Assembly: GCF_020687805.1 (NCBI RefSeq)
Contig: NZ_JAJEWQ010000002.1
Coordinates: 913,159-974,633, forward strand
Reading direction: 5' to 3'
Source: Planctobacterium marinum
Lineage (GTDB): Bacteria; Pseudomonadota; Gammaproteobacteria; Enterobacterales; Alteromonadaceae
Length of the DNA stretch: 61,475 bases
This document shows, one piece after another, positions 34,080 through 46,180 of this stretch. Position numbers and translations under genes: made by a program. Every line of letters begins with the position of its first letter. Positions within the stretch are counted from its first letter, which is position 1. Below the pieces are notes generated by a model, which worked only from the letters and a program-made list of their open reading frames with translations, was not told the DNA's origin and ran no database searches.

Positions 34080-35963
34080 TTAATTATTCCTGTTTTGCGC
34101 CAGGGTGGCGTTACCTTCACCAAAATACTGGTCCATGATCATTCTGGCGATTGGCCCTGCCTGAGCACTGCCACTACCGGCATTTTCCAGCGCAACGGCA
34201 ACCACAATTTCCGGATCGTCGTAGGGGGCAAAACCTACGTACATGGCATTGTCGCGATGACGTTCGTCTAGTTTTTCCGCATCGTATTTTTCGCCCTGGG
34301 CGATGGATACCAGCTGAGCAGTACCGGTTTTACCGGCAGACAGGTAACTGGTGTTCTTGAAGGAATTGCGACCTGTGCCTTTTTCTCTGTGGTTTACACC
34401 ATACATGGCATCAAGAACAATGTGCCAATTAGTCATATCTGCAACTTCGATGGGCTCCCGGATTTTAGGTTCCGCCACAACCGTTTGTCCTTCCTGATGT
34501 ATACCCCGGAATACCTGCGGAACGTAACGGGTGCCATGGTTAACCAGCGCCGTAACTGAACTGGCCAGTTGCACCGGTGTTGCCGTCCAGGGCCCCTGAC
34601 CAATGCCTACAACAATGGTGTCACCCATATACCAGGGCTCCCCCATACGGGCTTTTTTCCAGCCTCGCGAAGGTAAAATAGCGCTGGATTCTTCGTAAAG
34701 ATCTAATCCGGAGTATTCACCAAAACCAAACTGAGCCATGTAACCACTGATTTCATCAATGCCCATGCGGTAGGCCAGATCGTAAAAGAAGGTATCGCAG
34801 GATTGTTCTATCGCATCAGTGACGTTGACATGTCCATGCCCCCAGGATAACCAGTCGCGCCATTTATGGGTGACGTTTTTCAAAGTAAATACACCGCGAT
34901 CAAAGATTTGTGTATCTAATCTGATATGTTTGTTCTCCAGTCCCAGCAGGGCCAGGTGTGGTTTTACTGTTGAGGCCGGAGGATATTGACCTTGTGTGGC
35001 GCGGTTGATAAGCGGCTTGTCGGCAGAATTCAGCAATGCGCTGTAGTTTTTACGACTGATACCATGTACAAACAGGTTGGGATCATAGGCCGGATTACTA
35101 TACAAGGTCAGCACTCCGCCATCGCGCGCATCCAGTACCACCACCGCGCCGCGATTACCGGCTAAGGCCTGCTGCGCGACTTTTTGCATTTCGACATCGA
35201 TGTTGACTGTGATGTCTTTGCCTGGCACTGGCGGGACAAAGTTCAATGTGCGGATAATTCGCCCCTGATTATTCACTTCGACTTCCTGAGAGCCCACCTG
35301 ACCGTGCAACAACGACTCGTGATATTTCTCAATGCCCAATTTGCCGATGTCGTATGTGGCTGCATAGTTTGCTTCCTGACCGGCTTCCTGAAGTTTCTTC
35401 AAATCTTTTTGATTAATTTTGGAGACGTAACCCAGTACATGGGTCAACGTGTCGCCATGCGGATAGTAGCGGGTCAGTCGGGCTTCGATGGAAACACCCG
35501 GAAAACGATGTTGATGGGCAGAGAATTGCGCCACACTCTGTTTACTCAATCTGTTCAACAGGGTTACAGGTTTAAATCGCCGTTGACCGCGATAGTCTTT
35601 ATAAAAATCCTCAACATCGCTGTCAGAAATATTTAAAAGTTGCGCCAATTCAGCAACGGTTTGTTCCAGGTTTTTGATTTCATTGGGCACCAACTGCAGG
35701 CTAAACACAGGCCTGTTTTCTGCCAGCAGCACGCCATTTCGATCGTAGATAAGGCCTCTGTTTGGAGCTACAGGGAGTACTTTTATACGGTTGCCATTCG
35801 AGCGCGTCTGATAATCGTCGTAGCGTGTTACCTGCAAGTGGTATAGATTAAACAGTAAAGCGGACGCCATCATGGTAATGATGATCAGAGCGATGAAGGA
35901 GCGTCGCGCAAACAGATTGGCTTCTGCGGAATGGTCCCGTATGACTACGCGCTTTGGCGCCAT
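34080..35963 (-). CDS. mrdA: Penicillin-binding protein 2 (transpeptidase)
   Basis: PBP2 cross-links peptidoglycan during cell elongation, with RodA as its partner. One N-terminal membrane helix (SFIALIIITMMASALLFNLY) is followed by the dimerisation domain, then the transpeptidase domain. STVK lies in YPPASTVKPHL, SCD in EQSCDTFFYD and KTGTA in SAGKTGTAQLV. The length of 627 residues is normal. It is between rlmH and rodA with three-base and two-base gaps, within a single operon. Confidence 0.98.
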   Translation of the reverse strand: MAPKRVVIRDHSAEANLFARRSFIALIIITMMASALLFNLYHLQVTRYDDYQTRSNGNRIKVLPVAPNRGLIYDRNGVLLAENRPVFSLQLVPNEIKNLEQTVAELAQLLNISDSDVEDFYKDYRGQRRFKPVTLLNRLSKQSVAQFSAHQHRFPGVSIEARLTRYYPHGDTLTHVLGYVSKINQKDLKKLQEAGQEANYAATYDIGKLGIEKYHESLLHGQVGSQEVEVNNQGRIIRTLNFVPPVPGKDITVNIDVEMQKVAQQALAGNRGAVVVLDARDGGVLTLYSNPAYDPNLFVHGISRKNYSALLNSADKPLINRATQGQYPPASTVKPHLALLGLENKHIRLDTQIFDRGVFTLKNVTHKWRDWLSWGHGHVNVTDAIEQSCDTFFYDLAYRMGIDEISGYMAQFGFGEYSGLDLYEESSAILPSRGWKKARMGEPWYMGDTIVVGIGQGPWTATPVQLASSVTALVNHGTRYVPQVFRGIHQEGQTVVAEPKIREPIEVADMTNWHIVLDAMYGVNHREKGTGRNSFKNTSYLSAGKTGTAQLVSIAQGEKYDAEKLDERHRDNAMYVGFAPYDDPEIVVAVALENAGSGSAQAGPIARMIMDQYFGEGNATLAQNRNN

Positions 35964-35966
35964 TAT

Positions 35967-36437
35967 TTACTCTCTATGGTATGGATGATTATTATTTAGC
36001 GACCAACCCCGAAATAAGCTTTCCGCCACGATGACTCGAACCAGGGGGTGAGGTAGTGTCAATGGAGATAAAGACCACTTTTGTTCCGCAAGGTTCAAAC
36101 AATCTTGCGATAAACCTTCCGGACCACCAATCATCAGGCTAACATTTCGTCCGTCCAGTTGCCATTTTTCCATATTTTGAGCCAGCTTGTGGGTGTCCCA
36201 GGCTGCACCTGTGACCTCAAGAGCAATAACGCGATTTCCTTTGGGGATCGCGTTTTGAATAAGTTCACCTTCCTTTTGCAGAATTCGGGCGATATCTGCA
36301 TTTTTGGTGCGCTTTCCTGGTGTGATTTCAGTAAAAGAAACCCGATAATCGGGTGGCATTCGGCGTAAGTATTCTTCAACGCCCCGGCTAACCCAGTCAG
36401 GCATTTTGTTGCCAACGGCAACGACATTAATCTGCAT
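35967..36437 (-). CDS. rlmH: 23S rRNA pseudouridine-1915 N3-methyltransferase
   Basis: RlmH methylates pseudouridine 1915 of 23S rRNA in the assembled 70S ribosome. The 156-residue SPOUT protein shows the SAM-binding knot pieces MIGGPEGL and [22 protein letters not shown]. It also has the conserved C-terminal NNNHPYHRE. It lies nine bases after rsfS, as in Escherichia coli. Confidence 0.97.
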   Translation of the reverse strand: MQINVVAVGNKMPDWVSRGVEEYLRRMPPDYRVSFTEITPGKRTKNADIARILQKEGELIQNAIPKGNRVIALEVTGAAWDTHKLAQNMEKWQLDGRNVSLMIGGPEGLSQDCLNLAEQKWSLSPLTLPHPLVRVIVAESLFRGWSLNNNHPYHRE

Positions 36438-36446
36438 TGTAAAGGC

Positions 36447-36764
36447 TTAGTTCCAAATCTTCTCTAATTGATAATGATCGCGGGTTTCGTCCTGCATGAC
36501 ATGCACAACCACATCACCGTAATCAATAAGCACCCACTCACCAGTGTCCTGACCCTGGACATTCAGTGGCTTTTCACCTATTTGTTTGCTTTGTTGCACC
36601 AGATTTTGTGCGATTGATACGACATGACGTTTAGAGTTACCCGAGCAAATCAGCATGGTATCGGTAACCGAGCTTTTGCCGGTAACATCAATGTCAATAA
36701 TGTCTCTGCCTTTTACATCTTCGATTTTGTCTTTCACAAAACGTTTAAGTTCTTCGTGCTCCAA
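36447..36764 (-). CDS. rsfS: Ribosome silencing factor
   Basis: RsfS binds ribosomal protein uL14 and keeps 50S and 30S subunits apart in starvation. The 105-residue product has the family segments DIIDIDVTGKSSVTDTMLICSG and GEWVLIDYGDVVVHVMQDETRDHYQLEKIW. The upstream neighbour is holA after 131 bases. The usual nadD gene is absent there. Confidence 0.97.
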   Translation of the reverse strand: MEHEELKRFVKDKIEDVKGRDIIDIDVTGKSSVTDTMLICSGNSKRHVVSIAQNLVQQSKQIGEKPLNVQGQDTGEWVLIDYGDVVVHVMQDETRDHYQLEKIWN

Positions 36765-36895
36765 TTTTTCTCCTGCACATTTTCTACAATCGTATTAAGT
36801 ATAAGTCATTCACCCTGCAAAGCCTTATAAAATAACGTCATTAAAACTTTGCCGGTAAAACGTTTTCCTGATTTAGCCCGTTTGCGCCTGAGTCA
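36765..36895. other. Intergenic gap where nadD is expected
   Basis: In the enterobacterial order holA-nadD-rsfS, nadD lies here. These 131 bases contain no open frame of useful length on either strand and no clear nadD remnant. Confidence 0.7.
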
Positions 36896-37930
36896 TCAGT
36901 GGTATTCCAGTTGAATCCCGCTCAACGCCATAGGAACAAAGAGCAGGCATAAGTGGCACAGTTCTACATAGGGACGTTGTACTGCACTACTTTTTATTGC
37001 GATATCAAAAGCGGATAATTTATCGCGTATTTCATCCAGTTGTTTTGGGGTTAATCTGCGGGCCACGTTAAGGTACAAGGACTGCTTGTTTTTCCAGATA
37101 CGGTGACTGCTAAACACCCGATCCACAGGTTGTGATGCCTGTTGCGCACGGGTCAGTGAATCCAGGACTTGCCATTCCCGGGTCAGTGCCCAGCAAATTA
37201 TGGTGGGCTCAATACCTTCACTTTCCAGCCGGGTGAGCAGTTTAATGCATCGTTGGGCATCACCGGCCAGTAGTGTATCGGTGAGCTGAAAAACATTGTA
37301 TCTGGACTGCTCAGACACCATGCCGGAAATATCCTGGCGGGAGATCTGGCCATCCGGGAACAGCAACTTCAGCTTTTCCATTTCCTGTACAGCGGCTATC
37401 AGATTACCCTCAAAAAAATCACAGAAAAAACTCACCAAATCCGGTGTGTTCTGAATACTGTGTTCCCGCAACTTATCATTAACCCACTGTGTTAGGCGGT
37501 TGCCTTCTGGTTGAAAACAGGGCAGGTACACGCCTTGTTTATCGAGGGCTTTAAACCATTTGGTGTTTTGTACGTCTTTGCCGATTTTGCCTCCGTGAAC
37601 GACTAAGACAATATCCGGGTTAGCTTTTTCGCTGATCTCCAGTAAGGTTTTTGCCCCTTCAGTGCCGGGTTTACCGGTGGGGATTTCCAGTTCAATGAGT
37701 TGTCTCTCAGCAAACAGACTCATGCTTTGGAACGCGTCAATCAGATGCTGCCATTCAAATTGAGCATCAGCCACCAAACTGTGGCGCTCAGTAAAGCCCT
37801 CTGTCTGGGCTTTGTCTCTCACCCGTTGCAGGGCTTCCATTTTTTGCTGTGGTTCTTCACCAAACACCAAAACGGTGTTAGGTAAAGACTTATTCAGATG
37901 TTGTGCAAATTGATTGGGATAAATCTGCAT
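36896..37930 (-). CDS. holA: DNA polymerase III delta subunit
   Basis: The delta subunit opens the sliding clamp within the clamp loader. The 344-residue length fits. Family features include the N-terminal MQIYPNQFAQHLNKSLPNTVLVFGEEPQQK and LFAERQLIELEIPTGKPG. A segment LDKQGVYLPCFQPEGNRLTQWVNDKL and the C-terminal helical bundle with LTPKQLDEIRDKLSAFDIAIK follow. It overlaps the lptE stop by one base. Confidence 0.95.
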   Translation of the reverse strand: MQIYPNQFAQHLNKSLPNTVLVFGEEPQQKMEALQRVRDKAQTEGFTERHSLVADAQFEWQHLIDAFQSMSLFAERQLIELEIPTGKPGTEGAKTLLEISEKANPDIVLVVHGGKIGKDVQNTKWFKALDKQGVYLPCFQPEGNRLTQWVNDKLREHSIQNTPDLVSFFCDFFEGNLIAAVQEMEKLKLLFPDGQISRQDISGMVSEQSRYNVFQLTDTLLAGDAQRCIKLLTRLESEGIEPTIICWALTREWQVLDSLTRAQQASQPVDRVFSSHRIWKNKQSLYLNVARRLTPKQLDEIRDKLSAFDIAIKSSAVQRPYVELCHLCLLFVPMALSGIQLEYH

Positions 37931-38456
37931 CAGTTTTGATTGTCAGTCTTGCTAAGTTGACGAATGATGCGATCTGCAGCCTGGCGACGCATTTCGGCCA
38001 GTATCAGGTCCAGTTCCCGTGATTTAGCCAGTACCTGGTCGGGATCATCCTGATATTCCCGGGTAAGCTGAAATTCAAAGTCCCGAATATCACCACTGGG
38101 CATTTGTACCTGGTATTGGCAAAAATAAATGAGTTCGTATTCAGCAACCTGTCCGGTTGGGAACAGAGACAACAGGCGTCGTTCCAGCTTTTCCGGCAAA
38201 ATAAACAGTGTCGGTACCTGAAACTGATGATGCTCTTTGGGATGTGTTTGATTTATTACTTCGGCAGAATACACGGCCAGGCGCCTAATCAATACATCGG
38301 TGAGTGGCGATTTTTGCGTAGCGTTTTGCACTCTGACTTTTTGGAATTGATCCGCTATCTGAAAGTCATTGCGCAATTTAAAGCCACAACCACTCATCAG
38401 AGTGATTGCGACTGCGATTCCCGCCAAAATCGTGGCTTTAGACATTCTTCTGGACA

Positions 38457-38457
<1 letters not shown>
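37930..38457 (-). CDS. lptE: LPS-assembly lipoprotein LptE
   Basis: LptE plugs the LptD barrel and helps place lipopolysaccharide in the outer membrane. The 175-residue product has a signal peptide with lipobox LMSGC directly followed by GFKLRN, as is typical for this family. A long polar C-terminal helix is also present. It is translationally coupled to leuS and holA through one-base overlaps. Confidence 0.93.
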
Positions 38458-41039
<2,582 letters not shown>

Positions 41040-41225
41040 TCAGGGTTCCGTTTAATACAACTTTTTCTGCAGTCTCGGTATTCATTTTCCGAGTGATAAA
41101 ATTACTGCAAGAATACAATAGTCGATACCTGTGGAACAACCGTTAATTAAAGCCTTCGTAGTGAAATGACGGATTTATTTTGTGATTTGTAGAGGAATCT
41201 GGCAATTGCGCTAAAAAACTGTTTT

Positions 41226-41759
41226 TCATTCCGGTGGATTGAGAAATTCCGCTAGCCCGCCCAACTGTTGTGCCTGCACTTTATCGACTATGGGTGCCAG
41301 CGTGTCGTAACCGCCAGGATTGATGCCGCTGACGGTATATTTGAGGGTAATTTGTGTTTGACCTTGCTCGTTTTGCTCAAAGCTCCAGTCCAATGCACCG
41401 TGCATACCCATACCCTGCAGTGGCCCTAGTCCACCAGTCATACGCAACAGGGTGTATTGATCCACAAAACTGATACGCATGTGCTCGGCGGAATTATTAC
41501 CGGCGGTTTCACAAAAGCAACCGCCGGCCTGTTCATCGATGGATAGATTTTCGGCTTTGCCCCACCAGGTGTGATCGGCCGGCCACCATTGCCCAACGTT
41601 ATCTATCATTGCTCGCCATGCTTGCTGCGGCGAAGCATCCGTTTGCACTTTGTTTTCGATAATAAATCCATGCTGATTAACGTGTATTACATCAGCATTA
41701 ACGACTGGTGACAGGAGTGCAGAAACGGTGATCAGACGAAGCAATGACTTTAGAAACAT
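41226..41759 (-). CDS. Exported SRPBCC-domain protein
   Basis: The product belongs to the SRPBCC (START/Bet v1-like) superfamily, which forms a hydrophobic ligand cavity. IENKVQTDASPQQAWRAMIDNVGQWWPADHTW is the typical start of the domain, and TQITLKYTVSGINPGGYDTLAPIVDKVQAQQ the end. I start at 41759, where MFLKSLLRLITVSALLSPVVNA gives a signal peptide. The longer frame adds 22 residues without purpose. The role is unknown. It stands alone between leuS and the Lon-like gene. Confidence 0.78.
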   Translation of the reverse strand: MFLKSLLRLITVSALLSPVVNADVIHVNQHGFIIENKVQTDASPQQAWRAMIDNVGQWWPADHTWWGKAENLSIDEQAGGCFCETAGNNSAEHMRISFVDQYTLLRMTGGLGPLQGMGMHGALDWSFEQNEQGQTQITLKYTVSGINPGGYDTLAPIVDKVQAQQLGGLAEFLNPPE

Positions 41760-41909
41760 AACTATACTCGGCAAAGGTTGATTGAATATCCGGGTCGATC
41801 GAAAATTGGGCAAAAAAAAGCTCAATGTGAATCATGGTTTGACAGCGACAAATAATCAAGCTTCACTAGGCTAGAAAATGATAAAAAGCGACGATTTATT
41901 AAGGAAATC

Positions 41910-44297
41910 ATGAAGTCTATTGCACCTCTGACGCCAGAACAACTATCAGCCAATATTCACAAACGGATCATTAACCACGCCCTGAAAGATGATGCCGTGT
42001 TACACAGCACTTTTATTGGTCAGGAGCGCGCTCGAGAGGCGCTTGAATTCGGCTTAGGCATAGATGCAAAAGGCTACAATCTCTATGTTATGGGGGAGCA
42101 TGCAACAGGGCGTTATACTCTGGTACAGGAATATGTCGAAAAATTTGTAAGCAAAACTGACACGCCCGATGACTGGTGCTACATCAATAATTTTGACGAT
42201 GAGCGCGAGCCGATAGCATTGCGATTAACCCCGGGTGAGGGCAAGCAACTGGTTAAGGAGGTCAACGCCCTAATCGATGAATTGTTAGATACCTTTCCTG
42301 CTGTTTATGACAACCCGGGTTACCAGCGTAAAAAAGCGGCGGTCGCTCGCGACTACGATCAACGTTACGACAAAGTCATCGATGAAATCGAGACTTATGC
42401 ACAGAAGAAGGATGTGGCACTTTACGAAGAAGATGGCACCATCAGCTTTTCACCTATTATCAATGGCAAACCCATAGATGACGAAGAGTTTGCCAAACTC
42501 TCTGATGAAAAACGCCAGTACTTTTATGACCTCATTGATGACCTGGAAGAAATTCTCAATGAAAAATTAATCGAGTTACCGCAATGGAAGCGGGAATCAT
42601 CAGAACGTCTGAGGATTTTGAAAAAGGAAACGGCAGAACAGGCCATTAAACCCATTCTTAAACAGCTGGAACATAAATACAGTGCCGACCTGGGTATCTT
42701 GAAGTTTCTGCGTCAGATGAAGCCCGATTTGGTAAAGATTGTGGTAGAGGTGCTTGCTTCGGATAGTAAAGAAGACAAACACGACGAATACGACAAACGC
42801 ACCATTTTAGAAGAGCAGTATCTGCCCAATATCATCACCAGCCATGAGCCGGACAGCGGCGCGCCGGTGGTGTATGAGCCCAATCCTACTTATCAGAATA
42901 TTTTTGGTCGCATTGAATATAGCAATATACAGGGTTCATTGTTTACCAACTTCCGTATGATTCGACCCGGCGCCCTGCACAAAGCCAATGGCGGCTATCT
43001 GTTGCTGGATGCCGACAAGATGATTCATCAACCCTTTGTCTGGGAATCGTTGAAGCTGGCGCTCAAGTTTGGTGAAGTAAAACTGGATATTTCCCAACAT
43101 GACTATGGCATGGTGAATTCCATCACCCTGAATCCGCAGCAAATTCCTCTGAGTGTCAAAGTGATCCTGTTGGGCACACGTGATTTGTATTACATGTTGC
43201 AGGAATACGATGACGAATTCGAAGAGCTGTTCAGAGTACTGGTGGATTTTGATTCTGAGATCCCTCTAAATAAAGGCAATCTGTACGATTTCGTGGGGCG
43301 GGTGCGCAATCATGTGAAAAAGTTGGAGTTTGCCAGCATTTCCAATCCTGCCATGCATAAACTGGTGGAATACAGTTTACGTACTGCAGAGCATCAGGAG
43401 CGACTGTCTGCCCGTTTTGCCGACGTAATAGAGCTGCTGCAGGAGGCCGCCTATTTTTGTCGCCAAAAAGGGGCAATTGAAATGGATGTGTCACATATCA
43501 ATGAAGCGCTGGAAGCCAAAACCCGGCGCAGTGGCCGTATCAGTCAGGCGCTTCTGGACGACATCAAAGAAGGTCAGGTATTAATTGATACCGAAGGGGA
43601 GGCCGTGGGTAAAATCAATGGCCTTACCGTGCTGGAAATTGGTGACAGCGTGTTTGGCACACCGGCACGAATTACCTCTACTGTATATGCCGGTTCCAAT
43701 GGTGTGGTGGATATTGAACGGGAAGTCGAGTTGGGGCAATCCATTCACTCAAAAGGCGTAATGTTGTTAACTGGTTATCTGGGGCACAAGTATGCACAGG
43801 ATTTTCCGCTAACCTTATCCGCTAACATTGCTATCGAACAATCTTACGGCCATGTGGATGGCGACAGTGCTTCGCTGGCTGAACTGGTGGCATTGCTGTC
43901 GGCACTTACCGGCGTGCCGGTGAAACAGGAGTTGGCGGTAACCGGGTCTATCAATCAATATGGCGAAGTGCAATCCATTGGTGGTGTGAATGAAAAGATC
44001 GAGGGCTTTTTCAAGTTGTGTCATCACCGTGGATTCAGCGGAAAGCAAGGGGTGGTAATACCGAAATCCAATCAGATCAATCTGATGCTAAATAGTAAAG
44101 TCGTTGAAGCGGTGAAAAAAGGCGTGTTTCACATTTACTGTGTGGCGACAGTGGATGAAGCCGTTACCATACTGACGGGTATTGATGCAGGTAAACTCTC
44201 CGCAAAAGGCAGGTTCCCCAAATCATCGGTGAACTATAAGGCATTACAGCGACTGAAAAAGATCTCCGACAGTATTAATGGTGCGGATGAAGATTAG
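41910..44297 (+). CDS. Lon-like ATP-dependent protease (YcbZ/LonC-like)
   Basis: The 795-residue protein belongs to the Lon-family group with an internal helical insertion (AAA_32 plus Lon protease domain). The P-loop is degenerate (MGEHATGRYT, near residue 67). A Walker B-like ANGGYLLLDADKM lies near residue 360. The C-terminal Lon protease domain has the catalytic serine in HVDGDSASLAEL (near 650) and lysine in GGVNEKIEGFF (near 693). It therefore looks like a serine-lysine protease with uncertain ATPase activity. It is monocistronic, starting behind AAGGAAA. Confidence 0.88.
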   Translation: MKSIAPLTPEQLSANIHKRIINHALKDDAVLHSTFIGQERAREALEFGLGIDAKGYNLYVMGEHATGRYTLVQEYVEKFVSKTDTPDDWCYINNFDDEREPIALRLTPGEGKQLVKEVNALIDELLDTFPAVYDNPGYQRKKAAVARDYDQRYDKVIDEIETYAQKKDVALYEEDGTISFSPIINGKPIDDEEFAKLSDEKRQYFYDLIDDLEEILNEKLIELPQWKRESSERLRILKKETAEQAIKPILKQLEHKYSADLGILKFLRQMKPDLVKIVVEVLASDSKEDKHDEYDKRTILEEQYLPNIITSHEPDSGAPVVYEPNPTYQNIFGRIEYSNIQGSLFTNFRMIRPGALHKANGGYLLLDADKMIHQPFVWESLKLALKFGEVKLDISQHDYGMVNSITLNPQQIPLSVKVILLGTRDLYYMLQEYDDEFEELFRVLVDFDSEIPLNKGNLYDFVGRVRNHVKKLEFASISNPAMHKLVEYSLRTAEHQERLSARFADVIELLQEAAYFCRQKGAIEMDVSHINEALEAKTRRSGRISQALLDDIKEGQVLIDTEGEAVGKINGLTVLEIGDSVFGTPARITSTVYAGSNGVVDIEREVELGQSIHSKGVMLLTGYLGHKYAQDFPLTLSANIAIEQSYGHVDGDSASLAELVALLSALTGVPVKQELAVTGSINQYGEVQSIGGVNEKIEGFFKLCHHRGFSGKQGVVIPKSNQINLMLNSKVVEAVKKGVFHIYCVATVDEAVTILTGIDAGKLSAKGRFPKSSVNYKALQRLKKISDSINGADED

Positions 44298-44312
44298 CGA
44301 CTGATTCAGCGG

Positions 44313-45413
44313 TTATAGCTGAACAGTGTCATTCTCGTTCAAAATCAGTAGTGGTACCGAGGAGTTTAACTGCTGGTGCATATGCAATAGCCTAAGCAGG
44401 GCAGAGTGGGAGCTGTGATCTCCCATTTGCCAACTGTTGTTGCCATAACCCCAGGGGATCATCACCTTACATTCCAGCTCTTCGGCAGCAATGAGAGCGT
44501 CCTCAGGCGTGGTGTGAACAAATCGGTACCAGGACCCTGCTTCAGGATGATAATAGGACGCAATCGGCATTAGACAGACATCCATTGCCCCAAGACGGTT
44601 TTTAATCTCTTTGAAATGTGGCGAATAGCCCGTATCACCCGCAAAGAAAATTTTGTGTTCAGCTTGCTCAATTACCCAACCGCCCCAAAGCGTGGTGTTT
44701 TCGTCTTCGTACAAAAAGGGAACCCAAATCCTGCCACTGAAATGGTTGGCAGGTACAAAGGTCAAATTGAGTTCATTCACTGAAGTTTCGGAAAACCAAC
44801 TCATCTCATTAATAGTATAACCGCCATCAGGGAAATGCTCTGCAAAACCCATAGGCGTATAGTACTTAGCGCGGTTACCGATGGCTTCGATATCACTTTT
44901 GTTAAAATGGTCGTAGTGAATATGGGAATACAAAACGGCGTCTACGGATTGTAGTGTTTGCTCAGATAGCCATGCCGGTTCGCTGCGCTTAACACCGCCA
45001 GTCAGTTGGAACGCCCAGTTAACCGGCCAGTCGAATTGCCGACTAACAGGGTCAAGCAGTACCAGGCTGCCATCTGAACTTTTAATGGAAAAGCTGGCGT
45101 GCCCCAGCCATTGTATTTTAAATCCGCTTTGTAATTCAGTGGTTGATTGAGGGCCTGTATATCGACAATTCTGTGCCGGTGTCTGGCATTCAACCCAGGG
45201 TGATTCTGGATAACAATCCTCGGTGCAGGTCACCGGATATTCTGGCTTTTTGGAAATCAGATTGTTAAAGCGCACTTTGCTGGTGTCTTTCTCATTGTAT
45301 TTGATAACGGCATCAGGCCCATTAATTTGCGTGATGCGGTTGTTACTACTACAACCGGCAAGAATCGCCATAGCTGACAGCACCACCAGACAGCCGCTAA
45401 CTCTTTTATGCAC
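44313..45413 (-). CDS. MBL-fold metallohydrolase lipoprotein
   Basis: The 366-residue product has a signal peptide with lipobox LAGC. A metallo-beta-lactamase-fold domain follows of the NAPE-PLD/UlaG-like type: WLGHASFSIKS, SHIHYDHFN (HxHxDH metal site), FAGDTGYSPHFKEI and a C-terminal EDALIAAEELECKVMIPWGYG. Similar proteins hydrolyse phosphodiester or lactone bonds in lipids. The substrate is unknown. It is convergent with the Lon-like gene and may be cotranscribed with the DUF1365 gene upstream, 23 bases away. Confidence 0.85.
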   Translation of the reverse strand: MHKRVSGCLVVLSAMAILAGCSSNNRITQINGPDAVIKYNEKDTSKVRFNNLISKKPEYPVTCTEDCYPESPWVECQTPAQNCRYTGPQSTTELQSGFKIQWLGHASFSIKSSDGSLVLLDPVSRQFDWPVNWAFQLTGGVKRSEPAWLSEQTLQSVDAVLYSHIHYDHFNKSDIEAIGNRAKYYTPMGFAEHFPDGGYTINEMSWFSETSVNELNLTFVPANHFSGRIWVPFLYEDENTTLWGGWVIEQAEHKIFFAGDTGYSPHFKEIKNRLGAMDVCLMPIASYYHPEAGSWYRFVHTTPEDALIAAEELECKVMIPWGYGNNSWQMGDHSSHSALLRLLHMHQQLNSSVPLLILNENDTVQL

Positions 45414-45436
45414 TTTAATTCACCCCGAAAAAAACG

Positions 45437-46180
45437 CTATATTCTATCCGGATGATCGTAAATTGGTATTCTTTTTAGCAATAGTTTCAGCGCTTGCCAA
45501 TAAATACCCCACAGGGTTTTGATGGTGATGTGGGGGAATTTAAACAGGGTTTTACCCATAGTGCGATTGTTTAACGGTGAACGTTTCAGAGCAATCGCTG
45601 CTGAAAAGTGCTTGTGCTCTTTTATGCAATCCAGCTGTAATTTTAGCGATTGACCGGGTGCTGCTATTTGCCATTGATATTGCATGTCGATGGGGTTAAA
45701 TGGCGACACGTGAAAGGCTTTATCAGTCATATCTTGTTGTGCTAAGTCCACCAGGTAGCAATGTCTTTCGTTCCAGGGGGTGTTACTCACCTCAGCCAGC
45801 ATGTGGGTGAAGTTTCCGTTTGAATCCTTCAAGTAGTAAAAATTAACCGGGCTAAAGTACATTCCTAAGATACGCAGTGGCGAAAGCAGAAATATCTTGC
45901 CAGTTAAGCTTTTACCGGCAAGCGACGACATGGTTTCCAGCGCTTCCTGTTTCAGACTGTTTTGGTTTTTAGACAGGTAATCACTGCGCCTAAACTGTAC
46001 CCAATTAAAGCGGCCTTCACTGAAAAAGCGCAATTGTTTGTCCAAAAGCTGAACTTCGTCCAGGTCCAGCCAAAACATCATGATATGGTATTTAAAACTG
46101 TGCACTTTAGGGCTGTACCTGTGATGCCAGGTTTCACCAATGTACAGAGCACTGTTTAAATGAATATCATCTTCTTTCAC
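45437..46180 (-). CDS. DUF1365 family protein
   Basis: DUF1365 proteins accompany FAD-dependent amine oxidase-like enzymes in operons that respond to singlet oxygen or light stress. The 247-residue product contains the family segments YIGETWHHRYSPKVHSFKYHIMMFWLDLDE, LLSPLRILGMYFSPVNFYYL and VSNTPWNERHCYLV. No catalytic role is established. Its start overlaps the end of the FAD-oxidase gene by four bases, so the two are translated together. Confidence 0.9.
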   Translation of the reverse strand: MKEDDIHLNSALYIGETWHHRYSPKVHSFKYHIMMFWLDLDEVQLLDKQLRFFSEGRFNWVQFRRSDYLSKNQNSLKQEALETMSSLAGKSLTGKIFLLSPLRILGMYFSPVNFYYLKDSNGNFTHMLAEVSNTPWNERHCYLVDLAQQDMTDKAFHVSPFNPIDMQYQWQIAAPGQSLKLQLDCIKEHKHFSAAIALKRSPLNNRTMGKTLFKFPHITIKTLWGIYWQALKLLLKRIPIYDHPDRI

